Origin: Glandiceps talaboti
Taxonomy: Eukaryota; Hemichordata; Enteropneusta; Spengelidae
DNA length: 64,000 bases
Assembly (NCBI RefSeq): GCF_964340395.1
Contig: NC_135551.1
Coordinates: 22,254,503-22,318,502 of the forward strand
Direction: 5' to 3'
In this document: positions 1-14,068 of the stretch, piece by piece
How the letters are laid out: each line of letters opens with the position of its first letter
Numbering within the stretch: position 1 is the first letter of the stretch
The notes under the pieces: model-generated
The model's input: the letters and a program-made list of their open reading frames with translations, nothing else
What the model was told of the DNA's origin: nothing
The model's database searches: none
Position numbers and translations under genes: made by a program

Positions 1-2647
1 TGTACGAACAGTATTAACACTCTCTTGGGGAAATTGCAATCCTCCATCGTCCCAAATAAGTGAAATCTAGAATGCAATGATTTTTACTATTTCATGACAT
101 CCCGAATGCAGTTGTAATGAATACGTCTGCTCAAATTTCACATGATATGCGCACAAATATATATTTATCATTAATCAGAAATGGACCAATCATGAAAGTT
201 TCTTAGAGGATATCTCAATGATGTTGAAAAGTGTATATTGCCCCAAGGGGATTGCCGGCAAGGGTCAGAACAAAAGATGAACGCTTCGATAATACGGGTA
301 AATAGATCAATATTTTATATGAATGTTATCGCACACGTCTGTCTCCGAGCACGGCTGCCACGGAAGAATGATTACTATACAGTTTGCTACAGGATATGAT
401 ATCTCTTTGGGCGTATGTAAAATATACAAACATTGGCAGTGTCGGATGAGATACACATGATACTTTGACATTTACACAAAATCACGCATTCTGATTAATT
501 TATAAATGCAGAATACTAGTTATATGGACTTTGGGTGTTCAGCTCTTATGAACTTTTTTGAAAAAAAAATAATCAGTAGCAATTCGCAACAGAAAATATT
601 TTGCAAGTACAATTTACATTAAATCTCAGATCGCTATAATAAACTTAATAAAAGTGGTCCGTTTTCTCCACAATATATGACTTTTGTACACATTTTTGTT
701 TGGTATGAGTGTTCATGTAGTGCCTTCTTTTTTGCAACATTGTTGCGAACACCAACACTCTATACTATCTCACAATTGTGTGTATATCTTCAAGCGTTGG
801 CTACTAGGCGATGAACTATCCTTGAGAACTTAGTGCTTGTAATTGTAAACATGTAATTAACAAAGGTTTTGACGATAATACAGTTTCTAAAATATAAAAT
901 CGTCAATGTTTGCCGAATTTCTATTCACTAAAAACGTGCGTTATCTTTTGTATTTTACTCTTATTTTTACCTTTTGTGCGTTTTATATACAGCGAATTTG
1001 TATATACAAAATATCAAAGGCGCTTTAGAAAATAAATAAACTTTAAATGTTAACAAGTGCACAAGAAATTTGTATACTCTTAAATGTATTAGTCGTGACA
1101 ATAAATGCCATGTCTTCACTTTGAGACACAGTGACTCCTTCAGTTATACTGGAAAAAAATCCAAAAATATTTAGATTTATCAGTATGGAATTAAGAAAAT
1201 ACGCCCTTATCAAAAAACACTTACTCACAATTAACTTGTCTGTTATATTAAACTTTCAGGTGTTATATCAAACCAAAAGTTACTACAATCTCCCTAACTA
1301 AGTTATTACATGTCGTATTTTAATATACGCACTAGCGAACAGGTAAATGATCGTTTAGGCTATAGCATCTGACTGCATCATGGTTATTTGAGGCGACGTT
1401 TAATATCTGGATGGAGCAAACTTTACGGCAGGTCACGTTTTTAATACAGGGTTATGGTTTCTGATACGAACTTTGAGATTGCTATCGGTGTGCATACAAG
1501 TTGGTTGATAGCACTACACCAGCAGCTGAGCAAACACGTCTTCACACGTAAACCATCACAGTAAGTATGGATTGCCAGATTGTCTGGAACTTGCGAATGT
1601 CTTTTTCCAAAAATAAGATCGGAATATCAAATTAAAGATTTCTTAGGAGACCGTAAACATAGCAGACACATCTTGCATATACAATGTGTTTCTTTCTAAG
1701 TTGAAAGTAATTCTGCTTTGTTGACATGTCAGAATGATACCATTATTTTTGTTACACCTCAAGGGCCCTGGAAATCAAAGGTCTTAAAATCTTTCCAAAT
1801 TTGACCACATGACAGCTTTATTCCTCTTCTTTAAATGCTAACGAAATATTGGTTCACGGAACATTTTTGAAGGAAATCGTTAATCTTCTATTTCGGCCAT
1901 ATTGGATTCTAACATCATACCAAAATTGTGATTTGATTTTGCCCTCCATATGTATTGGAGCCTCTATCAACTTTCTTACTTGTAACTGAGTTGGAGTTTT
2001 CCTTAATGTAGTACAGAGCTGTGCATTTGAGTGCCAAGTGTTGCTGATTAAAAATAACACATGATAATTAAATTCAATACATGATATAAATAGCAAAAAA
2101 CAAAATCTTATAATTGAATCATTACATCACTTCATCCTTTGGATGAATTTTTCCCCTCGAATTCCACACACTCAAGGTTCACACTATTTTTCAAGTTATG
2201 TATTTCCGCTTCTTATCAATTTCAAAACAGTATATCACTTTCTGCTGCTTCAACCTCGCGTATAAAAAACGCCACCACACTATCAATTTTCGTGAGGTTG
2301 TTATTCATTTATAGGGCCTTCAATCCTATTGAGGAGTGGTACATAAAAATACGAGAGACGTGATACAAGTAATTAGGTTTTACGTCATAATTTAGTCCGT
2401 GATAAAAAGAAATATTGCTGCTTTACTAAAATCAGACTAACGACTCGTCAAAATGAATAAGTTGTGAAGTTATACTTTCATTTTAACTTACATGTCTGTT
2501 TTACTGTCAGCTGTAAAAATCTTGTGATTGTGATTTACGTAGGCTGTTTAATGACATCTTGTGCTTTCACCAGGGTAGGTTTATTGTGTCACGAACATGT
2601 GCAAATTACATTCATCCATCAACTTATAAATATATGACTAGCTATGC
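1..2647. other. AT-rich unique DNA, no gene seen
   Basis: No exon, RNA gene or mobile element is recognised. Only short stop-bounded ORFs occur. The 17-mer at 1894-1910 (CGGCCATATTGGATTCT) is repeated exactly at 58171-58187, which hints at a shared old interspersed repeat, but the match does not extend convincingly beyond it. Confidence 0.6.
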
Positions 2648-2850
2648 AACCACCCACCTACTTACCTCTCTAACACATGCCAAACCTTCCTATATACCTA
2701 CCAACCCACTCACCCATCCACTTACCTAGCTACCTACCCACATACCTACCCCTTACAAGTTACAACCATCCACTTACCTACGTACCCCTAACAAACGATA
2801 AGCCTTCCTACATAGCCAGCTGCCTACCTACCCATTTACCCCCCCCCCCC
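2648..2850. repeat. Degenerate CCTA/ACCC repeat with C-run
   Basis: Imperfect tetranucleotide runs of the CCTA, CCCA and CTTA type, with interruptions, end in a run of 12 C at 2839-2850. ORFs here read as Tyr/Leu/Pro/Thr/His low-complexity protein and are not genes. Confidence 0.8.
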
Positions 2851-2867
2851 ATATATATACACAAATC

Positions 2868-2906
2868 ACATACATACATTCATACATACATACATACATA
2901 CATACA

Positions 2907-2939
<33 letters not shown>

Positions 2940-2942
2940 GTA

Positions 2943-2973
<31 letters not shown>

Positions 2974-2983
2974 CATACATACT
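2868..2983. repeat. (ACAT)n microsatellite
   Basis: Near-perfect ACAT array broken once at about 2937-2944 by TATATGTATT. It follows the decayed CCTA array directly, so the two form one compound simple-repeat tract of more than 300 bp. Confidence 0.95.
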
Positions 2984-4620
<1,637 letters not shown>

Positions 4621-4970
4621 CCGTTTGGCTCAACAAAAATCTTACAAAAACAGATAATATCTTATCGTTTAGCTGAACAAAAATCTTGAAGTTTTAGCAT
4701 CACCTCTTTCCATCATTTGGTGTGACACCCCCGGAAACCCAAACATTGGTACATTTTCGTTTCGAAGTAGTGAGCTGCCATTATCTTAAGCACATAGTCG
4801 CGAAAACATTGTAACAATGTATACATTCTCAGACATATGTAAATGGGTTAAAATGTAACCAGTATATTTTTGTCGAGACAGACGACAAGGTGTGTCACAG
4901 TTAAAAAGATATCTGTGAAGCCAGACAATAAAATATATAACTATTAGTAATAGTTTTGTCTAACTAGCCG
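4621..4970. repeat. Inverted array of ~45-bp minisatellite units, locus 1
   Basis: Three plus-strand units at about 4621-4665, 4666-4713 and 4714-4761 share the pattern CGTyTGGCTCAACAAAAATC followed by an A+T part ending near TTGCTACATTTT. After about 80 bp, similar units appear on the minus strand at about 4842-4970; for example, the complement of 4846-4892 contains GTCTCGACAAAAATAT and GGTTACATTTT. The locus is therefore roughly head-to-head inverted. Related arrays lie at 35.6-35.9 kb and 54.56-54.95 kb. The units are strongly diverged and their edges are approximate. Confidence 0.6.
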
Positions 4971-7796
4971 ACAAATTTGTTTCAACTTGACTGGTTTCCA
5001 TTGTACTTGGTGTGGAGTATTGCTATACTTCTCACTGGGAGGAGATAGCAGAACGGATGCAATATAACGGCACTCAGGCACGCTATGTGTTTTCAGAACC
5101 AAAGTGGGGAAAATTACAGGAAATTACGTTAGAAAACTTAAATATTCAACAATGTATAATGGTATAAGACGTGTGGAGGTTGAAAAGAAATCTGACAAAT
5201 CAACCTCAAATACGCATGTGCTTAATTGATATTTCTGTTGTTAATTTATACCGGGTTATTTCTATTAGTAGTTGGCTGCAAAAAAAATCGATTCTAGAAT
5301 TGATTCGGTTCATTCACTGAACTTATAATTCATAGCAAGACGAAATTGTTTTCACACAAAATATATATCGTCCGTCAACAGAGCGTATAATGTTTTAAAT
5401 TCATTAAAAAGGAATATCTCTTCGTGGTACGAGGTAGCTTCGACGAAATAACACGTTAATACATCAAGCACAAACAATCGCATTTAGCGGTGAGGAATGT
5501 AGAATTCAGATGTCCCATGTTTTTTGTGTGTTTTTACTCCTTGAAAAGAGCCTTCTACATCTCTTCTGACACGTTGTCTGGGATGATAATTTCGCATATT
5601 TCTGAGGAAAGCGAGCGAGATGAAGAAAGAATGGCAGCTGTTGTGTTCTTTCTAAGTATTAGATTTGTTCGTAAACTTAATGATTGGCAGAGGAAATGGA
5701 AATTGTTCGAGGAATAATACATCGCAAAACAGAGAAAAAATTATAACCTATAATTGGATATGTAAGATGGGAACTAATAATAAAAAAATACAACATCGAA
5801 TTGCATGGCCGATTCATAATAGAAAATTATGTGGCAGATGAAAACAGTCTCATTCTGTAATTCATAAACGCCGTGATACACTATTTTCATCCTATGTAAC
5901 TGATATGTCATGGAAACATAACAGTTACACAGTCTGAACAAATGATGTCTGTCTGTAGGTAAAGGAAACAAATCTGGTAAATAAAAAATTCATTAGGATG
6001 AGATTTTTCCCGTCGTAAAAACCGCTTTTAGCACCTTGATAATGCAGGCTCTCGTTTACGATGACGGAGAGGAAATACTCCATGTCACTCAGCGAACCAT
6101 AATTTCTTTTTATTCAAAGTAGAAAAAGAAAGATGAGATGTAAATTTGCAAATTTCTTAACGTTGTTGGCTGAAAGAAAGAAATATTATTTCTGTACATG
6201 TTGAGCTGATGACTGCATGTTTTTTTGATCAAAGAATCACAGAATCGTGGAATACCAGAAGCAAAAGGTTTGTGATATGTCCAGTCGCGTACAACAATCA
6301 TTGATCAGTACGTCGAACAATGTTAAATGGATTACCTGTGATTTCAATCGGTTTTTCTCACGGGAAGATATTGATGCTGCATTGGTGTGCTAGAGTTAAA
6401 ACATTCCACCCTGTCGTTGTACCAGTATTCAATAAGAAACAAACTAGTCCGACGTGTGTATGTGTACGCGTGATAGCCAGGCAGTAGCACGTTTCCCTAC
6501 TTTGAATCAAGTATATGTACGAATAGAAACGTGAAAGTACACTACGATGCAGCAATCACCAAACAAACAGTAGATTGAAGCACCCTTCGTTCGGTGTGCT
6601 CTCAACACGGATGTTGGCATGACAACCATTCAAACACAGTTGACGTAACACCACTTGGTAGGTTACTCACTACTGCAATAATACTGCGCCGTTTTGACGC
6701 AAAGAATACCGCCCCGACTTGTAATCCAACCACTCTATGACTACCTGAACGTTGTGTCTATGAAGAAATGATTACCGCAATGCTAAAAAGTGATTGATTT
6801 CCCGGGGGAGTCACCCTAGCGTCTCTCAGAGACCATAGCGTATGTAATTATATTGTGTAGAGACCAGATGATCCAAAATCGTCTAAAATCTAACTTAATA
6901 TGATTAACTTGTTCTCAAAATCAACGGGGAATATCTCTATTTAATGTACTATTACATTTTATTATTTAATATCAATTCGTCCAAGAACCTCAGGAGGAAG
7001 GGTATGAATTACCTGGCTGTCAATAAGAGTTTTGTTAACACGAGTCAAACAATCTGGGCCGAAAACTTCGATTCATCTGGTATTCAAAACTCATCGTAAA
7101 AATTGAAAACTGTCCTTTTAAGTATTCAAGTCATAGCTGATAATCAGTCGTGAATAATTCATTTAGGTCATTGTTTTTTTAACCTATAGTTTTTGTTTTC
7201 TTAAAATTACCTTGAACATTTCTGAATGTGTTCGATGATGCAGCATTGATAAGTTTTCTCCATAGCGTCTAAATGGTGCTGTAACCATGACAACTGCATT
7301 AGCGTCAGTCATTGTAATCAGTTTTGCTGTAGGGTTATCTCTTTTGAAGTTGGAAATCAAATTTTTCTTTCTCTTTTTTTTGTCCCACCACGTATGTCTG
7401 TAATTTTATAAATCTGGTGACGTCATAACAGTATTTGAGATAAGCATAAACGGTTCTTGAACACTGGAAACTATTATATCTATGAAACGTTTGCTAAGAC
7501 GAAACAAAGATAAACATACAACTGTCAAAGTCCAATTTTATGTAAATTAGCTTATTACTATAAGTATACCAAACGTTAACAGTTTAGGATTAATTGTTGG
7601 CGGAATAGAATCCTACAAATCTTTACTGATTTAGGTCTATAACTGTGATCATTTGATTATTTGGCATGATCACAGACAACCTCATGATTAATTATGTAGC
7701 TGTCAGTGTCTTCAATGCCAATAATGTTTCCATGATTGTGAAGATACGTGTTAACATTGGATTTCTACTCGTCTTCTACTTTTCTCTGTCTCCGTA

Positions 7797-7798
<2 letters not shown>
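4971..7798. other. Unique DNA, no gene seen
   Basis: AT-rich sequence with scattered ORFs of at most 75 codons and no recognisable domain. The ORF at 5490-5717 has no hallmark of a known family. No RNA gene or mobile element is recognised. Confidence 0.55.
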
Positions 7799-7834
<36 letters not shown>

Positions 7835-7844
7835 TGTCTGTCTC
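7799..7844. repeat. (TG)n then (TCTG)n microsatellite
   Basis: About 17 TG units (7799-7832) pass into three TCTG units. Confidence 0.95.
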
Positions 7845-9726
7845 TTCCTCTGCCCTTCCTCCTCCCCCGCTTACCTTTCATTCTCTACTTTAGTACGTTG
7901 ACTTTCAGGAGATGAATGTATCTGTAAAATATTCACACCCTATAAGCATGTACATATTACATCCATTTACACAAACGTTGGGTGCTGCAACCTCAATAAC
8001 TTGATCAAATAACCTAATCATGGGAATGTGCATAAGTACGTCAATAATTTGAATAATAAATATGTTAACAAAAACGAAAGGCAGAGGTTATTTTATCTCC
8101 AACAGGAAACCATACGGTGATTTTAGAAGCAAATACTCGTATTAGATGATGAAGTGCAGTTACACATAATTTTCAATTTTTATGACGTGGAGAGATTTAC
8201 AAGGAATATTAACGTCTTCCCTACATCACAATCTAATTACTCTCCTTTATCCTTTACATAAGTACAGATGCGACAAGGAGAGGTTTTACCGTGAAGGTCG
8301 TTGAAATAGCACAAAATATCATTTTTGACCACAATAATTTAAGCCTTTTTGTATTATTCCACAGAACCACCACCCTTAGAATTTACAAAAGAACCTCTGT
8401 TTGAAAAATACAATATAAACTACTACAAGAACAAAAAATGGGAATGAAAATGAAACATAAATACCATTAGAAATACCATTTTTCATTGTCTTTTTTATTG
8501 CTATACCGAAAATGAAATGATTTTGTTTTATCTCTCACTATACAACTCGAACCTCACAGAAGTGACCACAGTTAAAAGAGGTGTGATTTGTATCTCTAAA
8601 TTATTTTGGGGCAAATGAGACACACTTTATAGCATTAATTAAGAATTATTCAATTATTGTAAGTGGCAGGCATCTGTAAATAACGCCCAGTCAAACTTGG
8701 CACAAGGGTTACAGTAATGTAGTTTCATGTACATTTCCTATTTATAATTACCCATGCTTAGGTCAATTTTTGACCTTGGTGACGTCAGCAACAAAATAAT
8801 TTTTATACTGTATAAATGTCTATGGACGAGGAATGGTCTGATGAGCAGAAATATAGTAGCGAGTTGTAACACAGAGTAGATTACTTTTAAATGAGAAGAT
8901 AATCCACAACTCCCTTAGAGTTGCTTCAGCAAACATTTTACTAATAAATGTTGCTGTTAGTAGTTATTGCCATGTATCTTCCTATTCACGAGAGATTGGA
9001 ATCATTTTTGGGAGAATCAATAACTTATGTCAAGAATGTAGATATAGTCTGTAGCAACCCACACCTTCTCATACTGAATTGTGCCTCCAAGGTTACTCAA
9101 TAAAATCACGACTTTTACTTCTATCGACAAAATGGCGGGTGACTATAAACGAAGCAGAATAAACAAAGCTATAGTTTCCAAAAGATGGGTTAATCATGAA
9201 AGTTGCAGACTGAAATGTTTCAGAATCTAGATTAATTTTATTGTACATGAATTTGTAATCACAATTAGATAAATGCCATCCTGACAGCAAAATGTGACTG
9301 TATATACAAGTTCGGATTTGCCGCGAACCAGTAGTTGACGACAAATTTATCAACCGAAGACACGCTCGACATTCTCTGATTTTCCACTACGAAAGTATTA
9401 CTTTAAGTAGTTGGAATTCAATTATTAATCATGAAAACATACATACAATACTCGAAATAGAATCTTTAAATCGCAAATATGGATGAACAATCTGCAACGA
9501 TATGCTCTTAGCCGGGAAATGTATTTTCAGATCAGATTAGTGTAGGGTATTTCTTTTATTTCCGTTGTTCTGCAAAACAGAACATCCTGTTTACTACAGA
9601 GAGAGGGGATCTACATAACCTAAAGACCAAACGGCCCCTTGTCATAGAAAAAATGTTTAATACACACATTAACAATTTGTAATCCCTTTGATGACTACGA
9701 GTACTTCCCAAGATGATACGCTATGA
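7845..9726. other. Unique DNA, no gene seen
   Basis: AT-rich sequence without a recognisable feature. Confidence 0.6.
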
Positions 9727-11643
9727 TTGATGAGGTTGAGGGAAAGCAAGTCTGGGATTATAACAAGAGCAAGTGAAGTCAATGATGACCTTTACTGTTT
9801 GCAATACACAATACACGACACAGACCATTATCAAGAAACAAGAATTGGCAAAGATGGATCTTCGGCGGTTAAGACTCGACGAACTTTAAACCAAACAGGT
9901 TGTGTATATATGTGCGTGATATCCAATTAAATACAATGTAATAGCAATACCACAAACACTCTCCGTTTGAATTAAGCATGTATCTTTAAGAACAAGTATA
10001 GTCCCATGATTATTACTTTGTACACCCACACGGTTATTCCTTCTTTGAAATATTCATATATAAAGATTTCCAATAAAGCCGTTCTCTTGTTGCTGGCATT
10101 GTGTCTCCGAGTGGTCACACTGTCATCGCTCCCAGAAAAAAAAGGCTGTCATAACCAATACTGGATAAGAGTTCCTAGTGGGCATGTCACTTTACAACGC
10201 AATTGTTCAACAGTTACTGTCTGTATGATTAATTTGTAATGAAGACAGTTATTACAACCTTCACGTGAGTACTGACGTACGTAAACCAAAGCTGGACTTA
10301 TTTTATCATACGGGCCTTACTATCATTATAAACATCATGGTGTTCATTGACAGATTTAAAGATGTTGGATTTGTTGTGTGTCTGTGTGTCTGTTTATTAT
10401 CAGTATAAGATTATATGTAATTGTGTGTAGCAGATCTGGTATTTTTGAGATGATGAAAAGTTCGATTTTGTTTTGAATTAATCTTTCATCCTCGCAGATC
10501 AGATTACATACGATGGTGCGTGCCTTTGCTAGCTGTTCTATCGAAACGTTGTGTGCCACCTGGTATATGTGTTTCAATGCGCCATTTGTAAATGATATTA
10601 AGTTTAGTCTACCATTGCCGCCAATATGGTGGGTCATATTTCGTGTACATATTAAGCTTGTCCACTCTAAAACTAAATGGTATTATAACAGTACTAGTTC
10701 GCCTCTGTATTGTCGTTCTTCTGTAGGCCTACAATTCATACAATTGTAATATTGACTAACGGTATCATTGTAAAGCTGACCTCTCAAGTATCATTTAACG
10801 TCAGCCACTGTGACGTACATGTCGAGCTCGACATACGCATACAGCTATTGTTTCAGGAATATCCGGGATACTTGTTAGCTAGATGGAGTTTATACTGTCT
10901 ACATCAATACGCGAGGAAAATTACTACGTCATCTAAAATCGCTAATTTTACAAGATTTCTCAAAATTTCGACAATCTAATCTGAAGAAAGTTCAGAAATA
11001 TAAAAAATATCTATACATTTTCGGGCTAATAAACGCTCACATGGAATATATAGAAATATTACAGCCAAGATATGAAAGTGTGAGCCTTCGCATCAGTTGT
11101 TATCTTCCATCCTTACATCGAGCAATTTGTCCTCTGACCATCACGTGCAAATCGCCATATTGGGGTGTCAATATCACAGGACCGCATGATGCCGCGATTG
11201 AAAGTATGGAATACTCGGCGTATTTGCACGTACGATTGTACATAGTCTTCTTTGTGGTCGTTCTTTCACGAGCGCGGCGTGTGCAAGTAACCACACTGGC
11301 ACTCAGTGGTATGGGGTCCTGTTACGATTACATATAATCATCGGAAATGCCAAATTTTCGCAGCGCGATATTTTCGATATTGCTCTACAGTGCAAATACC
11401 ACTTGTATGCGGGTAATTACTGGACAGGTACATATTATGCGTAATCCATATACTGTAGGTTTACCAGAAGTAGAGGGTGTGTTTTTCATAATATACTTCG
11501 GTGTTCCAAAACTGAACGAAAAGTCACTATGTACCGGTATGTGGATGGTGTTTAATGGAACTTGTAGGTTTATATTTTCTTTTAGGGATCGACTATTAGG
11601 ATTATTGAATCTCCTGACAATAACTATTACAGCTAATAAATAG
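9727..11643 (+). other. Candidate coding island or decayed gene, unrecognised
   Basis: Plus-strand ORFs cluster here: 9727-9930, 10006-10239, 10513-10749, 11041-11337 and 11347-11643, all in frame 1, plus 10710-10979 in frame 3. Frame 1 is open from 10879 to 11334, then has one TAA (11335-11337), then is open again to 11640: about 250 codons with one stop, unusual in DNA this AT-rich. Translations carry sequons next to cysteines (NVSHC, NTTC, NGTC, NCST) and a hydrophobic leader-like stretch near 10081-10120. The first ORF ends in GCVYMCVISN, loosely like the second-cysteine region of an Ig domain; this is only a resemblance. Acceptor-like pyrimidine-AG sites end at about 10497, 10726 and 10856. 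I recognise no family and no complete gene model. It may be chance, a decayed element or an unannotated secreted protein gene. Confidence 0.2.
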
Positions 11644-11650
11644 TGTTTGC

Positions 11651-11990
11651 TTTTATATAGCACTTTCCTACTCTGTGCTCAAAGTGCTTTACAATTATCA
11701 TCCCTGGCACGGATCTATATCGGCACAACGCCCTTTTATACTTCCCAAACTCCCTGGGGAGCATACAATACATTGCAGGCTTTATATGAGCATAGGATTA
11801 AAGCATTCACATTGCAACCTCTATCATATCTGGTCCCCAATTATACAGCTGGGTGGATTGAGTCCTGGTTCAAATTTTGCCCAAGGACTTAGACACTCAG
11901 AAACAGACGGCATTGGTGAGGCTCGAACCTGCAACCTGCAGATTCCAAGCTGGCCACTTCAAACAATTCAATTTGGCAGCTAAAATGTAT
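11651..11990 (-). mobile_element. tRNA-derived SINE, copy 1
   Basis: On the minus strand the head holds a good RNA polymerase III B box, GGTTCGAGCCT (complement of 11919-11929). It is followed by a conserved body with CCTTGGGCAA and CCACCCAGCTGTATAATTGG, and a tail with TGTAAAGCACTTTGAGCAC and TATATAAA (complement of 11651-11700). Such tails are typical of SINEs mobilised by CR1/L2-type LINEs. The A-box region, near 11960-11985, is too diverged to call. A diverged second copy lies at 62460-62710 in the same orientation. The head boundary is approximate. Short ORFs across it are shadows. Being diverged, it is old and presumably inactive. Confidence 0.75.
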
Positions 11991-12409
11991 CTGGTGAATG
12001 ATAAATGTGCAAGCGTTTCGTGTCCAACGATCAATACCAATCAGCCCCACCAGTTTCGAATCACATTCCATTCCCACTGTCTTATTTTCAGGAGAGATAC
12101 ATCTTACGTAAACAGACAAGTATCATCTTCGTCACCAGGGAGATTCAGTTTTGATGTCTGTTTTGTGATACGATGAATGCAATGCCACTGATGAAAGGTA
12201 AAGGCGATTGCGATACACAATCTCTACAACCATCACTGTTTACATCAGACACCGTCCAAAGTACATTACAGAATGTCTCACATACCCAAACACGTACTTC
12301 AGATAATTTACATACGAAGATTTGCCATCGTTAACGTGTCATTCGGTTATCAAATTGTGTGTGTCCTATTTCTCACAGAGGTACTCGTACTCACAGAGGT
12401 ACTCATCAA
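11991..12409. other. Unique DNA, no gene seen
   Basis: No feature is recognised between the SINE and the next microsatellite. Confidence 0.6.
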
Positions 12410-12514
12410 TCCATCCATCCATCTATACATACATACATACATACATACATACATACATACATACATACATACAGACAGACAGAAAGACAGACAGACAGAC
12501 ATACAGACAGACAT
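12410..12514. repeat. (CATC)-(CATA)-(CAGA) compound microsatellite
   Basis: CATC units (12410-12424) pass into CATA (about 12426-12472) and then CAGA with small interruptions (12473-12512). Just upstream, CACAGAGGTACTC is duplicated about 17 bp apart (12375-12404). Confidence 0.93.
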
Positions 12515-13920
12515 CCCAAAATTGGAATTGGCACTGATGTTTTGTGTTGTATCTCTCATACGACGATCAATATCAAGCCCTGACGACAGACAGCAGTTTA
12601 TTTTATTGAAAGTCGTGTGGCACTTGACGGAAATTAAAGTCAGCGATAGACATGATCGATACAGTTTCATCCTGCTCATTCGGTAAATCCACATGTGTAA
12701 AGTGAAGACACTCATTAGCGTGACTTACACTACATATGCAAAATCCTTAGGGGTAACCACTTCTTTAAATGAGACACTCATCAATCAAACGTAGAACTCA
12801 TGTACAAAACCGACAATGGAGCACCTACAGGTGTAGACCGCCTTAAAGAGTAACAACGGCTGTAATCGATCTTATACTGTTGGGCATTAATTAGTCACAA
12901 TAGCCCTAAGATCATACCTTTAAGACGAGTATAAATGAGTCTGAAGCGCTCGAAGGGTTCTTTGTAAATGTTGCCGCCATATTAGGAGGTCTTTTGACTC
13001 GACTGCAATTCTGCTACTTCGCTCTTCTCAGTAGCAACACATTCTGTGCAATTTCTCTTCATGAACAGTTAATACAATCCGGCGTTACTATTAATCATTG
13101 ACTTTGAAGAATATGACGTAAGTAGCTCTTCGAATTACTTCTCGGCTTTGCGGTTAACTCTTAAAAGTTGTGTCGATATCTATTCAGCAATATTGGAACT
13201 TGATTTAAGAAACTTAACAGTTTGAAGTATTATTTTGTGAAGATAACGACTTCCGTATGAAAACAAGACGCACGGTACGGTCGACTGACAGCATTGGCTT
13301 AATTTATAATGATTTTGTGACACCTATTAGCGATTGAAGGACGAAAACCTTAGCCTGGTTAGCTTGAGAAAAACATTTCAAGAAGGGTTTTCTGTTTAAT
13401 CGGTTACAGGAGAATCTCATAATAGACTTTGCAGGTGTTCATAAAATTTGCCTTAAATAGGTACTATACGTAAAATCACCTTGCCGTTCTGATCACACGT
13501 GCATTTGATTACGTCTTAACTTAAACGCCATCGGTAGCATCTAATATGTTTGACATTACTAGTTTTCATGGATCGATGCAACGAGCGCTGAATAGCGTCA
13601 TTAAATGCAACCAGAAAATATCATCAATTTCTGTCTAACTGCAAAGTTTTTGACAGAGAGGATACAACAGTTTGAGTAAGTCATGATGAACATATTAATG
13701 TTTAGATAAATGAATTAATGTAGTAAAATTGGTCACTGTCATGGGGCAGATGAAGTGTTAGTGAGTGTAAAACACTGGCTTAAATGGATGCACATCGTTA
13801 ACACTAACAACAGAACAAACAACCAATATTGGGTCACATTGGCATCGACAGGGAAAGCTTTTAGTTTACCACCGGTTACAAATGGACACATTGACAGCAA
13901 AGCGCGCGCGATCGCGGGCA
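12515..13920. other. Unique DNA, no gene seen
   Basis: No coding or repeat feature is supported. The isolated CCATATTAGG near 12975 matches a CArg-box pattern but has no supporting context. Confidence 0.55.
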
Positions 13921-14068
13921 GGCACACACACACATACATACACAGTCAAACACAGACACACACACACACATACATACATACATACATACATACATACATA
14001 CATACATACATACAACAAAATATGCAGACGTCAGGGACAGACATATAAACAGACAGACAGACACACAC
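13921..14068. repeat. (CA)-(CATA)-(CAGA) compound microsatellite
   Basis: CA runs pass into about ten CATA units (13968-14012), then a 30-bp non-repeat stretch, then CAGA units (14050-14064). The order CATA then CAGA is the same as at 12.4 kb. Confidence 0.92.

Noticed and set aside
2868-2983. CRISPR-like array
   Set aside because: Regular repetition is a 4-bp microsatellite without spacers; the DNA is eukaryotic. No CRISPR array is present anywhere in the window.
11919-11929. Possible tRNA gene (B-box match GGTTCGAGCCT)
   Set aside because: No cloverleaf with a proper acceptor stem and anticodon arm is visible; the body and tail show it to be a tRNA-derived SINE.
12972-12984. CCATATTAGG, a CArG-box pattern
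   Set aside because: A 10-bp degenerate match is expected by chance in AT-rich DNA and nothing nearby supports a promoter.
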